From NCBI GenBank assembly GCA_963846565.1, contig CAWJWL010000005.1:1116001-1180000 (forward strand): a stretch of 64,000 nucleotides of DNA, read 5' to 3'. Source of the stretch: WHSW01 sp963846565. GTDB taxonomy: Bacteria > Actinomycetota > Thermoleophilia > Solirubrobacterales > 70-9. Both the position numbers and the translations under genes were made by a program. The first letter of the stretch is position 1. The number at the start of each line of letters is the position of its first letter. Positions 43,968 through 53,487 of this stretch are shown one piece after another. The notes under the pieces are model-generated. The model saw only the letters and a list, made by a program, of their open reading frames with translations. It had not been told where the DNA came from and did no database searches.

Positions 43968-44794
43968 GTGAACATCCCTCCGAACTGGCCGCCGGTGACG
44001 TTCAGCACCTGGCCGTGCACGTAGTTCGAGAGCGGCGAGGCGAGGAAGAGCACCGGCGCCGCCGCCTCCTCGGGCTGCGCCGGGCGGCCGAGCGGGATGA
44101 TCATCGAGGCCATTGCCCGCATCTGCTCGGGGACGCCGATGTCGACCTTCTCGCCGCCTGCGACCTCGATCTGCTCGCCCTTCTCCTTCGCCTGCGTGAG
44201 GCGCGTCTCGACGAAGCCGAAGGCGACCGCGTTGCAGTTGATCTTGAAGCCGCCCCACTCCTTCGCGAGGGTCTTGGTGAAGCCGACGATGCCCGCCTTC
44301 GCGGCCGAGTAGTTGACCTGCCCGGCGTTGCCCATCGTCCCCGAGATCGAGGAGATGTTGACCATCTTGCGGAAACGCTCCTCGCCGGCGGCCTGCTCGG
44401 CCTTCGCCGCCTCGCGCCAGTGCGGGGCGATCGCGCGGGTGATCCGGAACGGGGCGACCGTGTGGATGTCGAGCATCGCCTGGAACTGCTCGTCGGTCAT
44501 CTTGTGGACGACGTTGTCCCAGGTGTAGCCGGCGTTGTTGACGACGATGTCGACCTCGCCGAAGGCGTCGATCGCCGTCTTGACGAGCTCGTCGGGAACG
44601 CCCTCCTTCGTCAGGTCGCCCGAGAAGACGGCGGTCTCGCCGTCGATCTCGCCCGCCGCTTGCTCGGCGATGTCGCCGTCGATGTCGTTGATCAAGACCT
44701 TCGCGCCCTCGGCGACGAAGAGCTCCGCCGTGGCCCGGCCGATGCCGCGCGCCGATCCGGTGACGATCGCGGCCTTTCCGTCAAGCAGTCCCAT
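43964..44794 (-). CDS. SDR oxidoreductase, FabG-like (3-oxoacyl reductase type)
   Basis: A 276-residue classical SDR: AAIVTGSARGIGRATAELF, VVNNAGYTWD, ISSISGTMGNAG and the catalytic YSAAKAGIVGF. The C-terminus YVHGQVLNVTGGQFGG is typical of FabG. An insert of about 30 residues (TQAKEKGEQIEVAGGEK) sits in the substrate loop. ATG 44794 is chosen by the MGLLDGKAAIVTG beginning and a purine-rich leader. The stop overlaps the CTG start of the SGNH gene. Confidence 0.88.
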   Translation of the reverse strand: MGLLDGKAAIVTGSARGIGRATAELFVAEGAKVLINDIDGDIAEQAAGEIDGETAVFSGDLTKEGVPDELVKTAIDAFGEVDIVVNNAGYTWDNVVHKMTDEQFQAMLDIHTVAPFRITRAIAPHWREAAKAEQAAGEERFRKMVNISSISGTMGNAGQVNYSAAKAGIVGFTKTLAKEWGGFKINCNAVAFGFVETRLTQAKEKGEQIEVAGGEKVDIGVPEQMRAMASMIIPLGRPAQPEEAAAPVLFLASPLSNYVHGQVLNVTGGQFGGMFT

Positions 44795-44900
44795 CTTCTT
44801 CTTCGCTCTCCTAAGTCCGTTGATTCGGTTTCGGTCGCGGGACTCTATGCGCTCGCCGGACCGGCGCGTCGGCCTGAGCCCTGGCCTACGCTCCCGCTCG

Positions 44901-46135
44901 ATGGTCCGGATCACGCTCCGGCAGGCGATCGGCCTCGGCGCGTCGGCAGCGACGACGAGCTTCCTGCTCCTGCTCGCGGCCACGCCCGCGAACGCCGCGC
45001 GGATCGTCACCTGGAGCGATCCGGGAGTCTCCGAGAGCCGCTTCGTCGACCCGGCCGCAGCGCCGCCCTCTTCCTACAACGAGCCTCCCGGTGTCGCCGA
45101 CCGCCCGAACGCGCTCAAGGTCAACGTCTACTTCCCCAAGGGGTACGGCAAGCATCCGCAGCAACGCTGGCCGGTGCTCTACCTCCTGCACGGCAACGGC
45201 GACGCCTACGACTCCTGGGTTCATCCTGAGCAGGGCGACCTCCTGCACGCCGCACGTGGGCTCGAGGCGATCGTCGTCATGCCCGAGGGGGACCGCGGCT
45301 TCTATGCGGACCACTGGAACGGCGGTGAGCGCGGCGACCCCGCTTGGGAGCGCTACCACCTCGAGCAGCTCACCCGGATCGTCTCCGATCGGCTCCGGAT
45401 CAAGCGCGGGCGGCGCTGGCATGCGATCGCCGGGCTCTCGATGGGCGGCGAGGGGGCGATGTACTACGCTTCCCAGAGGCCGGGCTACTTCGGGTCCGTC
45501 GCGGCGTTCTCGGCTCCCCTGTCGATCCGCCGCCTCACCTTCCAGCAGGGTTTCTCGATCGGCACCGGCGTCTCCTCGGAGGCGATCTTTGGCAACCCGG
45601 TCGTGCAGGAGTTCTACTGGCGCGGCCACGACCCGCTGGCGCTCGTCCACAACCTGGCATCGACCAGGATCTTCGTCTCCTCGGGCAACGGGATCCCGGC
45701 CGCGGCCGAGCTCGACGGAACGCGCTCGGCGCCGTGCTCGAGCTCGAGGTGAGCCAGCAGGCCGCGGAGTTCGTCCTCGCCGCGCGCAAGACCGGCGCCC
45801 CGGTGACCTACACGCCGCACCCTGGGATCCACTCGTGGCCCCACTGGCGTGCGGACCTCGCTGCGGCGATCCGGTGGGACCTGTTCGCGAAGCCGCCGGA
45901 CCCGGACAACCGCTGGACCTACAGCACGGTTTCGCAGCGTGGTGGCGCCTGGGGGATCGAGTTCCGCTTCGACCACGAGCCGACCCGCGTCCAGACCCTG
46001 ATCCGCGACGGCGACATCCTGCGCGGCGAGGGCGCAGGCGCGGTCGCGCTGCGCCCGGAGAAGGACTGCCGCGTCCACGTCGAGCTCCCATTCGAGCTCG
46101 ACCTGCGCGAGGCACGGCGCGAGTGCCGCGGCTAG
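44901..46135 (+). pseudogene. Frameshifted secreted esterase (esterase D / antigen-85-like fold)
   Basis: From ATG 44901 the protein has a signal peptide (GASAATTSFLLLLAATPANA), WPVLYLLHGNGDAYDSW, IVVMPEGDRGFY and the nucleophile GLSMGGEGAMYY. The frame closes at 45752 after a short nonsense tail. The true continuation, in another frame, starts NALGAVLELEVSQQAAEFV and holds HPGIHSWPHW with the probable catalytic His. One base is missing near 45716-45721. A further 90-residue C-terminal domain follows. Without the shift the enzyme would be complete. Confidence 0.75.
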
Positions 46136-46361
46136 GTCAAGTGTTCAGCCGTGCCTCAGCTCGTAGCGGCAGTCCGCGCCCGATCGACCGCGTCGAGCTG
46201 GGCCTGACGACCATCCTCGTCAGCCCGGGCGATGTGGTCAGGGCCCGGGTGGCTGCAGCGCGGGACGCTGGTACGTGGAGGCACTGAGAGGCAGACCGTG
46301 CGCGCACCGGATGATTCGCGACCGCCGCCTCGTCCACCGCCACCTCTGCAGGGGCGCGCCG
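46136..46361. other. 226-base intergenic region between convergent genes
   Basis: No convincing gene, RNA or strong palindrome is visible. A short open stretch ending at 46287 (with VELGLTTILVSPGDVV) is not supported by a ribosome site or family resemblance. It separates the esterase from the convergent acyl-CoA dehydrogenase. Confidence 0.4.
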
Positions 46362-47525
<1,164 letters not shown>

Positions 47526-47561
47526 GGCGGGAGAGGCTACCGCGTGGATAGAGTGCGGGCC

Positions 47562-47954
47562 ATGGACTTCAAGCTCGAGCTCATCCCGATTCCCGTCTCC
47601 GACCCGGACCGCGCGAAGGACTTCTACGTGAAGGCCGGCTTCAACGCGGACCACGATCACGCCGTCAAGGAGGGCCTGCGGTTCATCCAGCTGACGCCGC
47701 CAGGCTCGGCCTGCTCGATCTCGATCGGCGAGGGCATCACCGAGATGGAGCCGGGCTCGCTCAAGGGCATGCAGCTCGTGGTCGAGGAGATCGAAGCCGC
47801 GCGCGAGGACCTCGCCGGCCGCGGCATCGAGGTGTCCGAGATCCAGGACTTCCCCTGGGGCCGATTCGTCCACTTCAGCGACCCGGACGGCAACAGCTGG
47901 GCGGTCCAGGAGATCCCCGACTACGGCGAGGGCAAGACCGGACCGGACCTCTAG
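47562..47954 (+). CDS. VOC-family (glyoxalase/dioxygenase fold) protein
   Basis: A 130-residue protein starting at ATG 47562. Two beta-alpha-beta modules are visible: LIPIPVSDPDRAKDFYVKAG and a second ending VHFSDPDGNSWAVQEIP. The N-terminal segment lacks a clear first metal His, so the activity is open. Its tail overlaps the convergent glycosidase by 4 bases. Confidence 0.83.
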   Translation: MDFKLELIPIPVSDPDRAKDFYVKAGFNADHDHAVKEGLRFIQLTPPGSACSISIGEGITEMEPGSLKGMQLVVEEIEAAREDLAGRGIEVSEIQDFPWGRFVHFSDPDGNSWAVQEIPDYGEGKTGPDL

Positions 47955-49075
47955 CTGCCGTACCGCGTAATCAGCTCGCGGTACACATCGAACGCGGGCT
48001 TGCGCGAGTAGTCGGCGCGCAGCAGGCCGACGTTGTCGAACAGGTCGCTTCCGTTGGGCCTGTTGTCCCGCAGGTTGAAGTAGCGGTAGTCGCTGACGCC
48101 GAGCGTTCCCGAGTAGGCGTGGACGAGCTCGATCGTGTCGGCCAGCTCGGCGGCCTGGCGCTCCTCGGTGCGGATTGCGTTGCTCGCGTAGCCGTTCTCG
48201 GAAATCCAGATGCCGACGTCGGCGCCGAGGCCCGCCTGCGGCATCCAGCAGGTGCGCAGCAGGTCGAGGGCCTCGATCGTCGCCTCGCCGGTGGTCTGGG
48301 TGAGGAGGACCGGCGGCCAGAAGAGACCCGGGTAGAGCTGGATCCCGACGTAGTCGAGCGCCGCGCTGAAGTCCGGCGTCGAGCGCTCGCCGAGCGTGCG
48401 CCAGAAGCCGGTGTCCGTGTTCGGCAGGTAGCGGTAGGCGAAGGAGATCCCGAGCTCGACATCCTCGCGTCCGGCGCGGTCGAGCGCGCGGCGCGCCGTC
48501 GGGACGCCGGTGAGAATCGCGTCGGTCGCGCCGGCGAACGCGCCATCGGAGGTGTTGGCCGAGAGCGGCAGGTTGACCTCGTTCGTGATCGTCAGCGAGA
48601 CCAGCGCCGGATTGCGGCCGAGCCTGCGGGCTGCACGCCGGACGAAGCGCCGCCACGCGCCGATGTCGCCCTCCTCGTCGGGCGAGGGGTGGTAGCGGAC
48701 CTGCGACTCGATTGCGAACCCCTGGCGGCCGTAGCGGCGGGCGCGGGCGGCGAAGCGCCGGATCCCGGCGTCGCCGTCGGACATGAAGAGGCGGTTGAGG
48801 CGGATGACGACCGCCCGCCGCGGCGGTCGGAGAATGCGGAGCGCTGCCTTGCGCGCGGCGGGATCCTCGGCGGCGACCGCGCCCTGGCTTTCGCCGACGG
48901 TGCCCGCGAGCTGCGGCGTGATCCCGAAGCGAAGCCGCTCGGCCGGGGCGGCGATCGCCGGCAACGGGTTCGTGAGGCAGAGGTCTGGCGGCGGCGTCTG
49001 GGCGCCCGCGGGCGCCGCGGCGATGGCGCACACCGCGAGGGCGAGGACGCATAGCGGCGCTGGTGTACGACTCAC
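47951..49075 (-). CDS. Secreted TIM-barrel glycosidase-like protein
   Basis: A 374-residue exported protein from GTG 49075, with signal peptide LCVLALAVCAIAAAPAGAQ. Clan-A glycoside hydrolase features are visible: SLTITNEVNL with the acid/base Glu after Asn, and IWISENGYAS with a probable nucleophile Glu. LDYVGIQLYPG lies between them. The family assignment (GH5/GH39-like) is not certain. Likely releases sugars from extracellular polymer. Confidence 0.7.
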   Translation of the reverse strand: MSRTPAPLCVLALAVCAIAAAPAGAQTPPPDLCLTNPLPAIAAPAERLRFGITPQLAGTVGESQGAVAAEDPAARKAALRILRPPRRAVVIRLNRLFMSDGDAGIRRFAARARRYGRQGFAIESQVRYHPSPDEEGDIGAWRRFVRRAARRLGRNPALVSLTITNEVNLPLSANTSDGAFAGATDAILTGVPTARRALDRAGREDVELGISFAYRYLPNTDTGFWRTLGERSTPDFSAALDYVGIQLYPGLFWPPVLLTQTTGEATIEALDLLRTCWMPQAGLGADVGIWISENGYASNAIRTEERQAAELADTIELVHAYSGTLGVSDYRYFNLRDNRPNGSDLFDNVGLLRADYSRKPAFDVYRELITRYGS

Positions 49076-49101
49076 GCCCCGAAGGTAACTACGATCGGCA
49101 C

Positions 49102-49473
49102 GTGTCAGCGCCGCACCCGCGCGAGCCGTTCACCACGCTCGACGGCTCCACCGTCCGCGAGCTGGTCCAGGTCGGCGACGGGGCCAAGGCGCTCTCCCTG
49201 GCCGAGGCCGTGGTGCCGGCGGGTGGCGAGACGATCGAGCACCTGCACCGGGTGTCGGAGGAGATCTACCACTTCACCGCGGGGGTGGGGCGGATGCGGC
49301 TCGGGACCGACGAGTTCGAGGTCGGCGGAGACGACACCGTGCTGATCCCGCCGGGCACGCCGCACAAGCTGTGGAACCAGGGTCCCGAGCCGCTCGTCCT
49401 GTTGTGCGCATGCGCGCCGCCCTACTCCGACGAGGACACGGACCTGCTCGAGCCGCGCCGAGACGGGAGTTAA
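49102..49473 (+). CDS. Cupin-domain protein
   Basis: A 123-residue single cupin. EHLHRVSEEIYHFTAGVGRMRLG matches motif 1 (His/His/Glu metal ligands), and IPPGTPHKLWNQ matches motif 2 with the last His. GTG 49102 is chosen because the upstream part of the frame overlaps the divergent glycosidase start. Substrate unknown. Confidence 0.85.
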   Translation: MSAPHPREPFTTLDGSTVRELVQVGDGAKALSLAEAVVPAGGETIEHLHRVSEEIYHFTAGVGRMRLGTDEFEVGGDDTVLIPPGTPHKLWNQGPEPLVLLCACAPPYSDEDTDLLEPRRDGS

Positions 49474-49507
49474 GGGCTATATGCACCCGGATCGTTCGTC
49501 TCGGCGT

Positions 49508-50740
49508 TCAGAGGCCCAGGCGCCGCCCGAGGATCTCCTTCATGACTTCGTCAGTGCCGCCGCCGATCGGGCCGAGGCGGGCGTCGCGCAGGGCGCGCTC
49601 GACGCCGTACTCGCGCATGTAGCCGTAGCCGCCGAAGATCTGGATCACGTCGTCGGCCACCTCGACGCAGGCCCGCTGGGTCATCAGCTTCGCCTTGGTC
49701 ACATCCTCGAGTCCGTAGGTGATCGACTCGTGTGACCAGTCGCCGGACGCAATCGCCTCGCGTCGGTCGTCCTCGCGGGAGACGAACTCGCGCAGCGCGT
49801 GGTAGGCGAGGGCGCGGCCGACCTCGGCCTTGATGCCGATCTCGGCGATCTTGTGGCGCAGCGCCTGGAACTTGCCGATCGGTCGCCCGAACGCCTCGCG
49901 CTCGTTCGAGTACTCGATCGCGGCCTCGAGCAGGCGGCGCATCCCGCCGACGGCGCCGAGCGCCATCAGGAGCCGCTCCCACTGGAAGTTGGCCATGATC
50001 ATCTGGAAGCCGGCGTTCTCCCGCCCCAACAGGTTCTCGTCGGGGACCTCGACATCGGTGAAGGCGAGCTCGCCCGTGTCGGAGGAGTGCCAGCCCATCT
50101 TCTCCAGCTTCTTCACCACCTCGTAGCCGGGCATGTCACGCTCGAGTACGAGGAACGAGATTCCGTGGTGTCCACCCGACTCGGTGGTCTTGCAGGCGCA
50201 GACGAGGAAGTCGGCGCGGACGCCGTTGGTGATGAACGTCTTCGAGCCGTTGACGACGTAGCCGCCCTCGACCTTGCGGGCGAAGGTGCGGATGGCCGCC
50301 ACGTCGGAGCCGGCGCCCGGCTCGGTGATCCCGAGGGCGCCGATCTTCTCGCCGGCGATCGCGGGGCGGAGGAAGCGCTCGTGCTGCTCGGGGTTGCCGA
50401 ACTTGTAGATCGGCGGCGTCGCGATCCCGGTGTGGGCGCCGAGGCCTGCGCCGACCCCGCCGGACGCACCGCCGGCGGCGAGCTCCTCCGCCCAGACGGC
50501 GTCGTGGACGTAGTCGCCGCCCTGGCCGCCGAGCTCGACCGGGTACTTGAGCCCGAGGAAGCCGAGCTCCGCGGCGCGGTTGTAGAGCTCGCGCGGGAAC
50601 TCGCGCGCCTCCTCCCACTCGTCGACGTTGGGAACGATCTCGCTCGTCACCCAGCGGTTGATCGTCTCGCGGAGCTGCTCGTGCTCCTCGGTGAACGGGG
50701 GTAGGAGCGCCCGGGCGCCTGAGTCCTTGATCACGGGCAT
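49508..50740 (-). CDS. Acyl-CoA dehydrogenase
   Basis: A 410-residue FAD enzyme from ATG 50740. It has LGITEPGAGSDVAAIRT, NGSKTFITNGVRADF, REAFGRPIGKFQALRH and QIFGGYGYMREYGVERALRDAR, ending GGGTDEVMKEILGRRL. The terminal GGTDEV in place of YEGTNEI suggests the long-chain or isovaleryl-type catalytic base placement. TATAAG on the minus strand, about 15 bases upstream of the start, could be a -10 box. The long upstream open frame is antisense to mscL. Confidence 0.92.
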   Translation of the reverse strand: MPVIKDSGARALLPPFTEEHEQLRETINRWVTSEIVPNVDEWEEAREFPRELYNRAAELGFLGLKYPVELGGQGGDYVHDAVWAEELAAGGASGGVGAGLGAHTGIATPPIYKFGNPEQHERFLRPAIAGEKIGALGITEPGAGSDVAAIRTFARKVEGGYVVNGSKTFITNGVRADFLVCACKTTESGGHHGISFLVLERDMPGYEVVKKLEKMGWHSSDTGELAFTDVEVPDENLLGRENAGFQMIMANFQWERLLMALGAVGGMRRLLEAAIEYSNEREAFGRPIGKFQALRHKIAEIGIKAEVGRALAYHALREFVSREDDRREAIASGDWSHESITYGLEDVTKAKLMTQRACVEVADDVIQIFGGYGYMREYGVERALRDARLGPIGGGTDEVMKEILGRRLGL

Positions 50741-50791
50741 GAAGTGGATTCTCTTATACGGAGGGGTAGGTTCGCGTCGACCGTTTAAACA

Positions 50792-50839
50792 GCTGACCCG
50801 GCCGCCCCCGGACGCGAAGCGGAGGAGGCGGGCGGAACG
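50792..50839 (+). repeat. Dispersed coding palindrome, copy upstream of mscL
   Basis: 48 bases in the same frame as mscL (reading ADPAAPGREAEEAGGT) but preceded by TAA without a start codon, so probably in the leader. The apical hairpin is CGC-GAA-GCG, a C/G swap relative to the GGC-GAA-GCC copies that keeps pairing. Arms CCGGCCGCCCCC and GGAGGCGGGCGG pair with one mismatch and one wobble. It ends 2 bases before the ribosome site of mscL. Confidence 0.85.
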
Positions 50840-50851
50840 TTGGAGGTTCAA

Positions 50852-51244
50852 TTGCTCAAGGGTTTCAAGGACTTCATCACCGGCGGCGACCTGATCCAGA
50901 CCGCGGTCGGCCTGGTGATGGCGCTGGCGACGTTCGCGCTCGTCCAGGCGCTGATCACGGACATCATCACGCCGATCATCGGCGCCGTCCTCGGCGAGCC
51001 GAGCTTCGAGGACCTGACCTTCTCGATCAACGGCAGCGAGTTCCTCTACGGCTCGTTCATCAACGCCGTGATCACGTTCGTCTCGGTCGGAGCGGCCGTC
51101 TACTTCTTCATCGTCAAGCCGTACCAGACCTACCAGGAGCACCGCGGGATCTCGCCCGAGCACCAGGACTGCCCGCACTGCCTGTCGAGCATCCCCGTCG
51201 GCGCCGGTCGTTGCGCCCACTGCACGCAACCGGTGTCGATCTAG
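50852..51244 (+). CDS. mscL: Large-conductance mechanosensitive channel with C-terminal zinc ribbon
   Basis: A 130-residue protein. TTG 50852 follows GGAGG with a 5-base spacer and gives LLKGFKDFITGGDLIQTAVG, the normal MscL beginning. Helix 1 is AVGLVMALATFALVQAL and helix 2 FINAVITFVSVGAAVYFFIV. The usual C-terminal helical bundle is followed by CPHC-(12)-CAHC, a four-Cys zinc-ribbon-like module. The channel opens under membrane tension to release solutes. An alternative TTG at 50840 would join the frame directly to the upstream palindrome. Confidence 0.9.
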   Translation: MLKGFKDFITGGDLIQTAVGLVMALATFALVQALITDIITPIIGAVLGEPSFEDLTFSINGSEFLYGSFINAVITFVSVGAAVYFFIVKPYQTYQEHRGISPEHQDCPHCLSSIPVGAGRCAHCTQPVSI

Positions 51245-51309
51245 GGGCCCGCCGTTCGTCTACAAGGAGAATGCGGCCATTGGGTGCCGCGCGAAGGCAA
51301 GGAGAACCG

Positions 51310-51714
51310 ATGCGTTACATGCTGGTCCTGATCGGCGATGAGCACACGAACAAGGCCGCGGCCGAGCTCTCGCCGGAAGAAATGCAGGCGATGATCGAGC
51401 CGTGGAGCGCTTTTGGCGCCGAGATCGTCGAGGCGGGCGTCTACGTCGCGGGCGAGGCGCTGCAGCCGAGCCCCACGGCGACGACGCTCGAGCACGCTCC
51501 CGGCGGTGAGCGGATCGTCAGCGACGGCCCGTTCGCCGAGACCAAGGAGCAGATCGGCGGCTTCTACCTGCTCGAGTGCAGCGACCTGGACGAGGCGCTG
51601 GCGTGGGCGAAGAAGGTCCCGGTGCGCGAGGGCAACTCAGTCGAGGTGCGTCCGGTCATGGACTACACGCAGTTCGGCGACGAGTCTCCGGCCCAGGCGG
51701 CCGCTGCGTCGTAG
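51310..51714 (+). CDS. DGPF/YCII-domain protein, first of two
   Basis: A 134-residue protein with an AGGAG ribosome site 5 bases before ATG 51310. It contains the family hallmark SDGPFAETKEQIGGFYLLEC and begins MRYMLVLIGDE. DGPF proteins are the typical neighbours of ECF42 sigma factors, and one follows two genes later. Their biochemical role is not established. Closely related to the next gene, so the pair arose by duplication. Confidence 0.9.
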   Translation: MRYMLVLIGDEHTNKAAAELSPEEMQAMIEPWSAFGAEIVEAGVYVAGEALQPSPTATTLEHAPGGERIVSDGPFAETKEQIGGFYLLECSDLDEALAWAKKVPVREGNSVEVRPVMDYTQFGDESPAQAAAAS

Positions 51715-51728
51715 CCCGGGAGGCACGG

Positions 51729-52094
51729 ATGAAGTACATGCTGACGCTGATCGGCCCGGAGGACGACTGGCAGAGCCAGTCGCCCGAAGCGGTGGAGAAG
51801 ACGATGACCGCGTGGACCGCGTTCGAGACCGCGCTTCAAGCGGCGAACGCCATGGTCGCGGGGGAGGCGCTGGAGCCGAGCTCGACCGCGACAACGGTGC
51901 GGCTGAGCGCCGATGGTGAGCGACTCACCACGGATGGCCCGTTCGCCGAGACCAAGGAGCAGATCGGCGGCTTCTACGTGCTCGAGTGCGCGGACCTCGA
52001 GGAGGCGCTGGCCTGGGCCCGCAAGGTCCCGTTGGGTGAGGGCGCGATCGAGGTCCGCGCAGTCGTCGACCTCAGCGCATTCGAGGCGTCATAG
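51729..52094 (+). CDS. DGPF/YCII-domain protein, second of two
   Basis: A 121-residue paralogue of the previous gene, from ATG 51729. It shares TDGPFAETKEQIGGFYVLEC and the EALAWARKVPLGEG ending. A 14-base gap upstream and 3 bases before the sigma gene indicate one transcript. Confidence 0.9.
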   Translation: MKYMLTLIGPEDDWQSQSPEAVEKTMTAWTAFETALQAANAMVAGEALEPSSTATTVRLSADGERLTTDGPFAETKEQIGGFYVLECADLEEALAWARKVPLGEGAIEVRAVVDLSAFEAS

Positions 52095-52097
52095 CCG

Positions 52098-53429
52098 GTG
52101 CCCGACCCGCCCGCCCCTCCGGCTGACCCGGCCGCCCCCGGAGGCGAAGCCGAGGAGGCGGGCGGAACGTTTGGATCTGTGTTCCGGCGCGAGTCGGGGC
52201 GGGCGGTCGCCACGCTCATCCGCATCACCGGCGACTTCGACGTCGCCGAGGAGGCGGTCCAGGAGGCGTTCATCGCCGCGATCGAGCGCTGGCCCGCCGA
52301 CGGCGTTCCCGACAACCCGGGCGGCTGGATCATCCGCGTCGCCCGCAACAAGGCGCTCGACCGACTGCGCCGCGAGGCAAATCTGCGGGTAAAGACAGAC
52401 GCGCTGCAAACGCTCGAGCGCCTCCAGCGTGGTCTGCCGGCTGACCCGGCCGCACCCGGGGGCGAAGCCGACGCGGCTGGTGGAACGCCTGCATTCGGGT
52501 CGTTCCCCGACGACCGCCTCCGCCTGATCTTCACCTGTTGCCATCCGGCCCTTGCGCCCGAGGCGCGGGTGGCGCTGACGCTCAAGACCCTCGGCGGGCT
52601 GACCACGGCGGAGGTCGCCCGCGCCTTCGTCGTCGCCGAATCGGCGATGGCGCAGCGGCTCGTGCGGGCGAAGCGGAAGATCCGCGACGCCGGCATCGCC
52701 TACGAGGTGCCGGAGGCCGACCGGCTTCCGGAGCGGCTCGGCGCGGTCCTCGCGACGCTCTATCTGATCTTCAACGAGGGCTACCTCGCGACGGCCGACG
52801 ACGGCCTCATCCGCCGCGATCTCTGCAACGAGGCGATCCGACTCGCTCGAGTGACCCACGGCCTCCTCCCGGATGAGCCCGAGGTAGCCGGCCTGCTCGC
52901 GCTGATGCTGATCCAGGACTCGCGGCGGGACGCGCGCGTCGATCCCGAGGGCGACCTGGTTCTGCTCTCCGACCAAGACCGCTCGCTTTGGGATCGCGGG
53001 CAGATCGCCGAGGGCCGCGCTTTGGTCTCCGACCTCGCCGGGGAGCCGATCACGCCAGGGCCCTACCTGATCCAGGCGGCGATCGCCGCCGAGCACGCGG
53101 CCGCGTCGAGCGCTGAAGCGACCGATTGGGCGCGGATCGCGCTCTTCTACGACTTCCTCCGCGCGGTCCAGCCATCGCCGGTGGTCGAGCTCAACCGCGC
53201 GGTCGCGGTGGCGATGGCCGAGGGGCCCGAGCGCGGGCTGGAGCTGATCGACGCGATCGACGGTCTCGACTCCTACCTCCACCTGCACACCGCGCGCGCC
53301 GACCTGCTCGGCCGCCTCGGCCGTGGGCGCGAGGCCGCGGAGGCCTATGGCCGGGCGCACGAGCTCGCCGGCAATCCGGTTGAGCGGGCCTTCATCGAGC
53401 GCCGGCGCGCGGAGCTCGGCGCTCAGTAG
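52098..53429 (+). CDS. ECF42-type sigma factor with large C-terminal extension and two palindrome-encoded inserts
   Basis: 443 residues from GTG 52098. Region 2: ATLIRITGDFDVAEEAVQEAF and NPGGWIIRVARNKALDRLRR. Region 4: DDRLRLIFTCCHPALAPEAR, then GLTTAEVARAFVVAESAMAQRL. The C-terminal half is the TPR-like helical extension of this class (IFNEGYLATAD, VELNRAVAVAMAEG). Residues 9-24 and 115-130 encode copies of the dispersed palindrome; the second sits exactly in the linker between sigma regions 2 and 4. The family normally starts near RRESGRAVA, so GTG at 52179-52181 could be the ancestral start. Two DGPF genes precede it. Confidence 0.9.
   Translation: MPDPPAPPADPAAPGGEAEEAGGTFGSVFRRESGRAVATLIRITGDFDVAEEAVQEAFIAAIERWPADGVPDNPGGWIIRVARNKALDRLRREANLRVKTDALQTLERLQRGLPADPAAPGGEADAAGGTPAFGSFPDDRLRLIFTCCHPALAPEARVALTLKTLGGLTTAEVARAFVVAESAMAQRLVRAKRKIRDAGIAYEVPEADRLPERLGAVLATLYLIFNEGYLATADDGLIRRDLCNEAIRLARVTHGLLPDEPEVAGLLALMLIQDSRRDARVDPEGDLVLLSDQDRSLWDRGQIAEGRALVSDLAGEPITPGPYLIQAAIAAEHAAASSAEATDWARIALFYDFLRAVQPSPVVELNRAVAVAMAEGPERGLELIDAIDGLDSYLHLHTARADLLGRLGRGREAAEAYGRAHELAGNPVERAFIERRRAELGAQ
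52123..52170 (+). repeat. Dispersed coding palindrome, N-terminal copy in ECF42 gene
   Basis: 48 bases encoding ADPAAPGGEAEEAGGT in the sigma frame, codons 9-24. Outer arms CCGGCCGCCCCC and GGAGGCGGGCGG, apical GGC-GAA-GCC. Differs from the mscL copy only by the paired C/G swap in the apical stem. Confidence 0.9.
52440..52487 (+). repeat. Dispersed coding palindrome, internal copy in ECF42 gene
   Basis: 48 bases encoding ADPAAPGGEADAAGGT, codons 115-130. The arms are CCGGCCGC and GCGGCTGG, changed from the other copies but still pairing (one wobble). It lies between the two DNA-binding sigma domains and adds 16 residues without breaking the frame. Confidence 0.9.
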
Positions 53430-53487
53430 CCGCCGCTCGAGGAGCTCTCGATCGATGAACCGCCCTCGCCCCGCCGGCGCGAGGAGG

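Noticed and set aside
46141..46287. Short open stretch after the esterase.
   Set aside because: No start with a ribosome site, no family resemblance; probably non-coding.
50782..50791. GTTTAAAC near the mscL element as a possible attachment or target site.
   Set aside because: An 8-base palindrome alone, absent at the other element copies; no evidence for site-specific insertion.
51271..51309. An upstream in-frame ATG for the first DGPF gene.
   Set aside because: Its AAGGAG sequence is only one base from the ATG, whereas ATG 51310 has ideal spacing and the family N-terminus.
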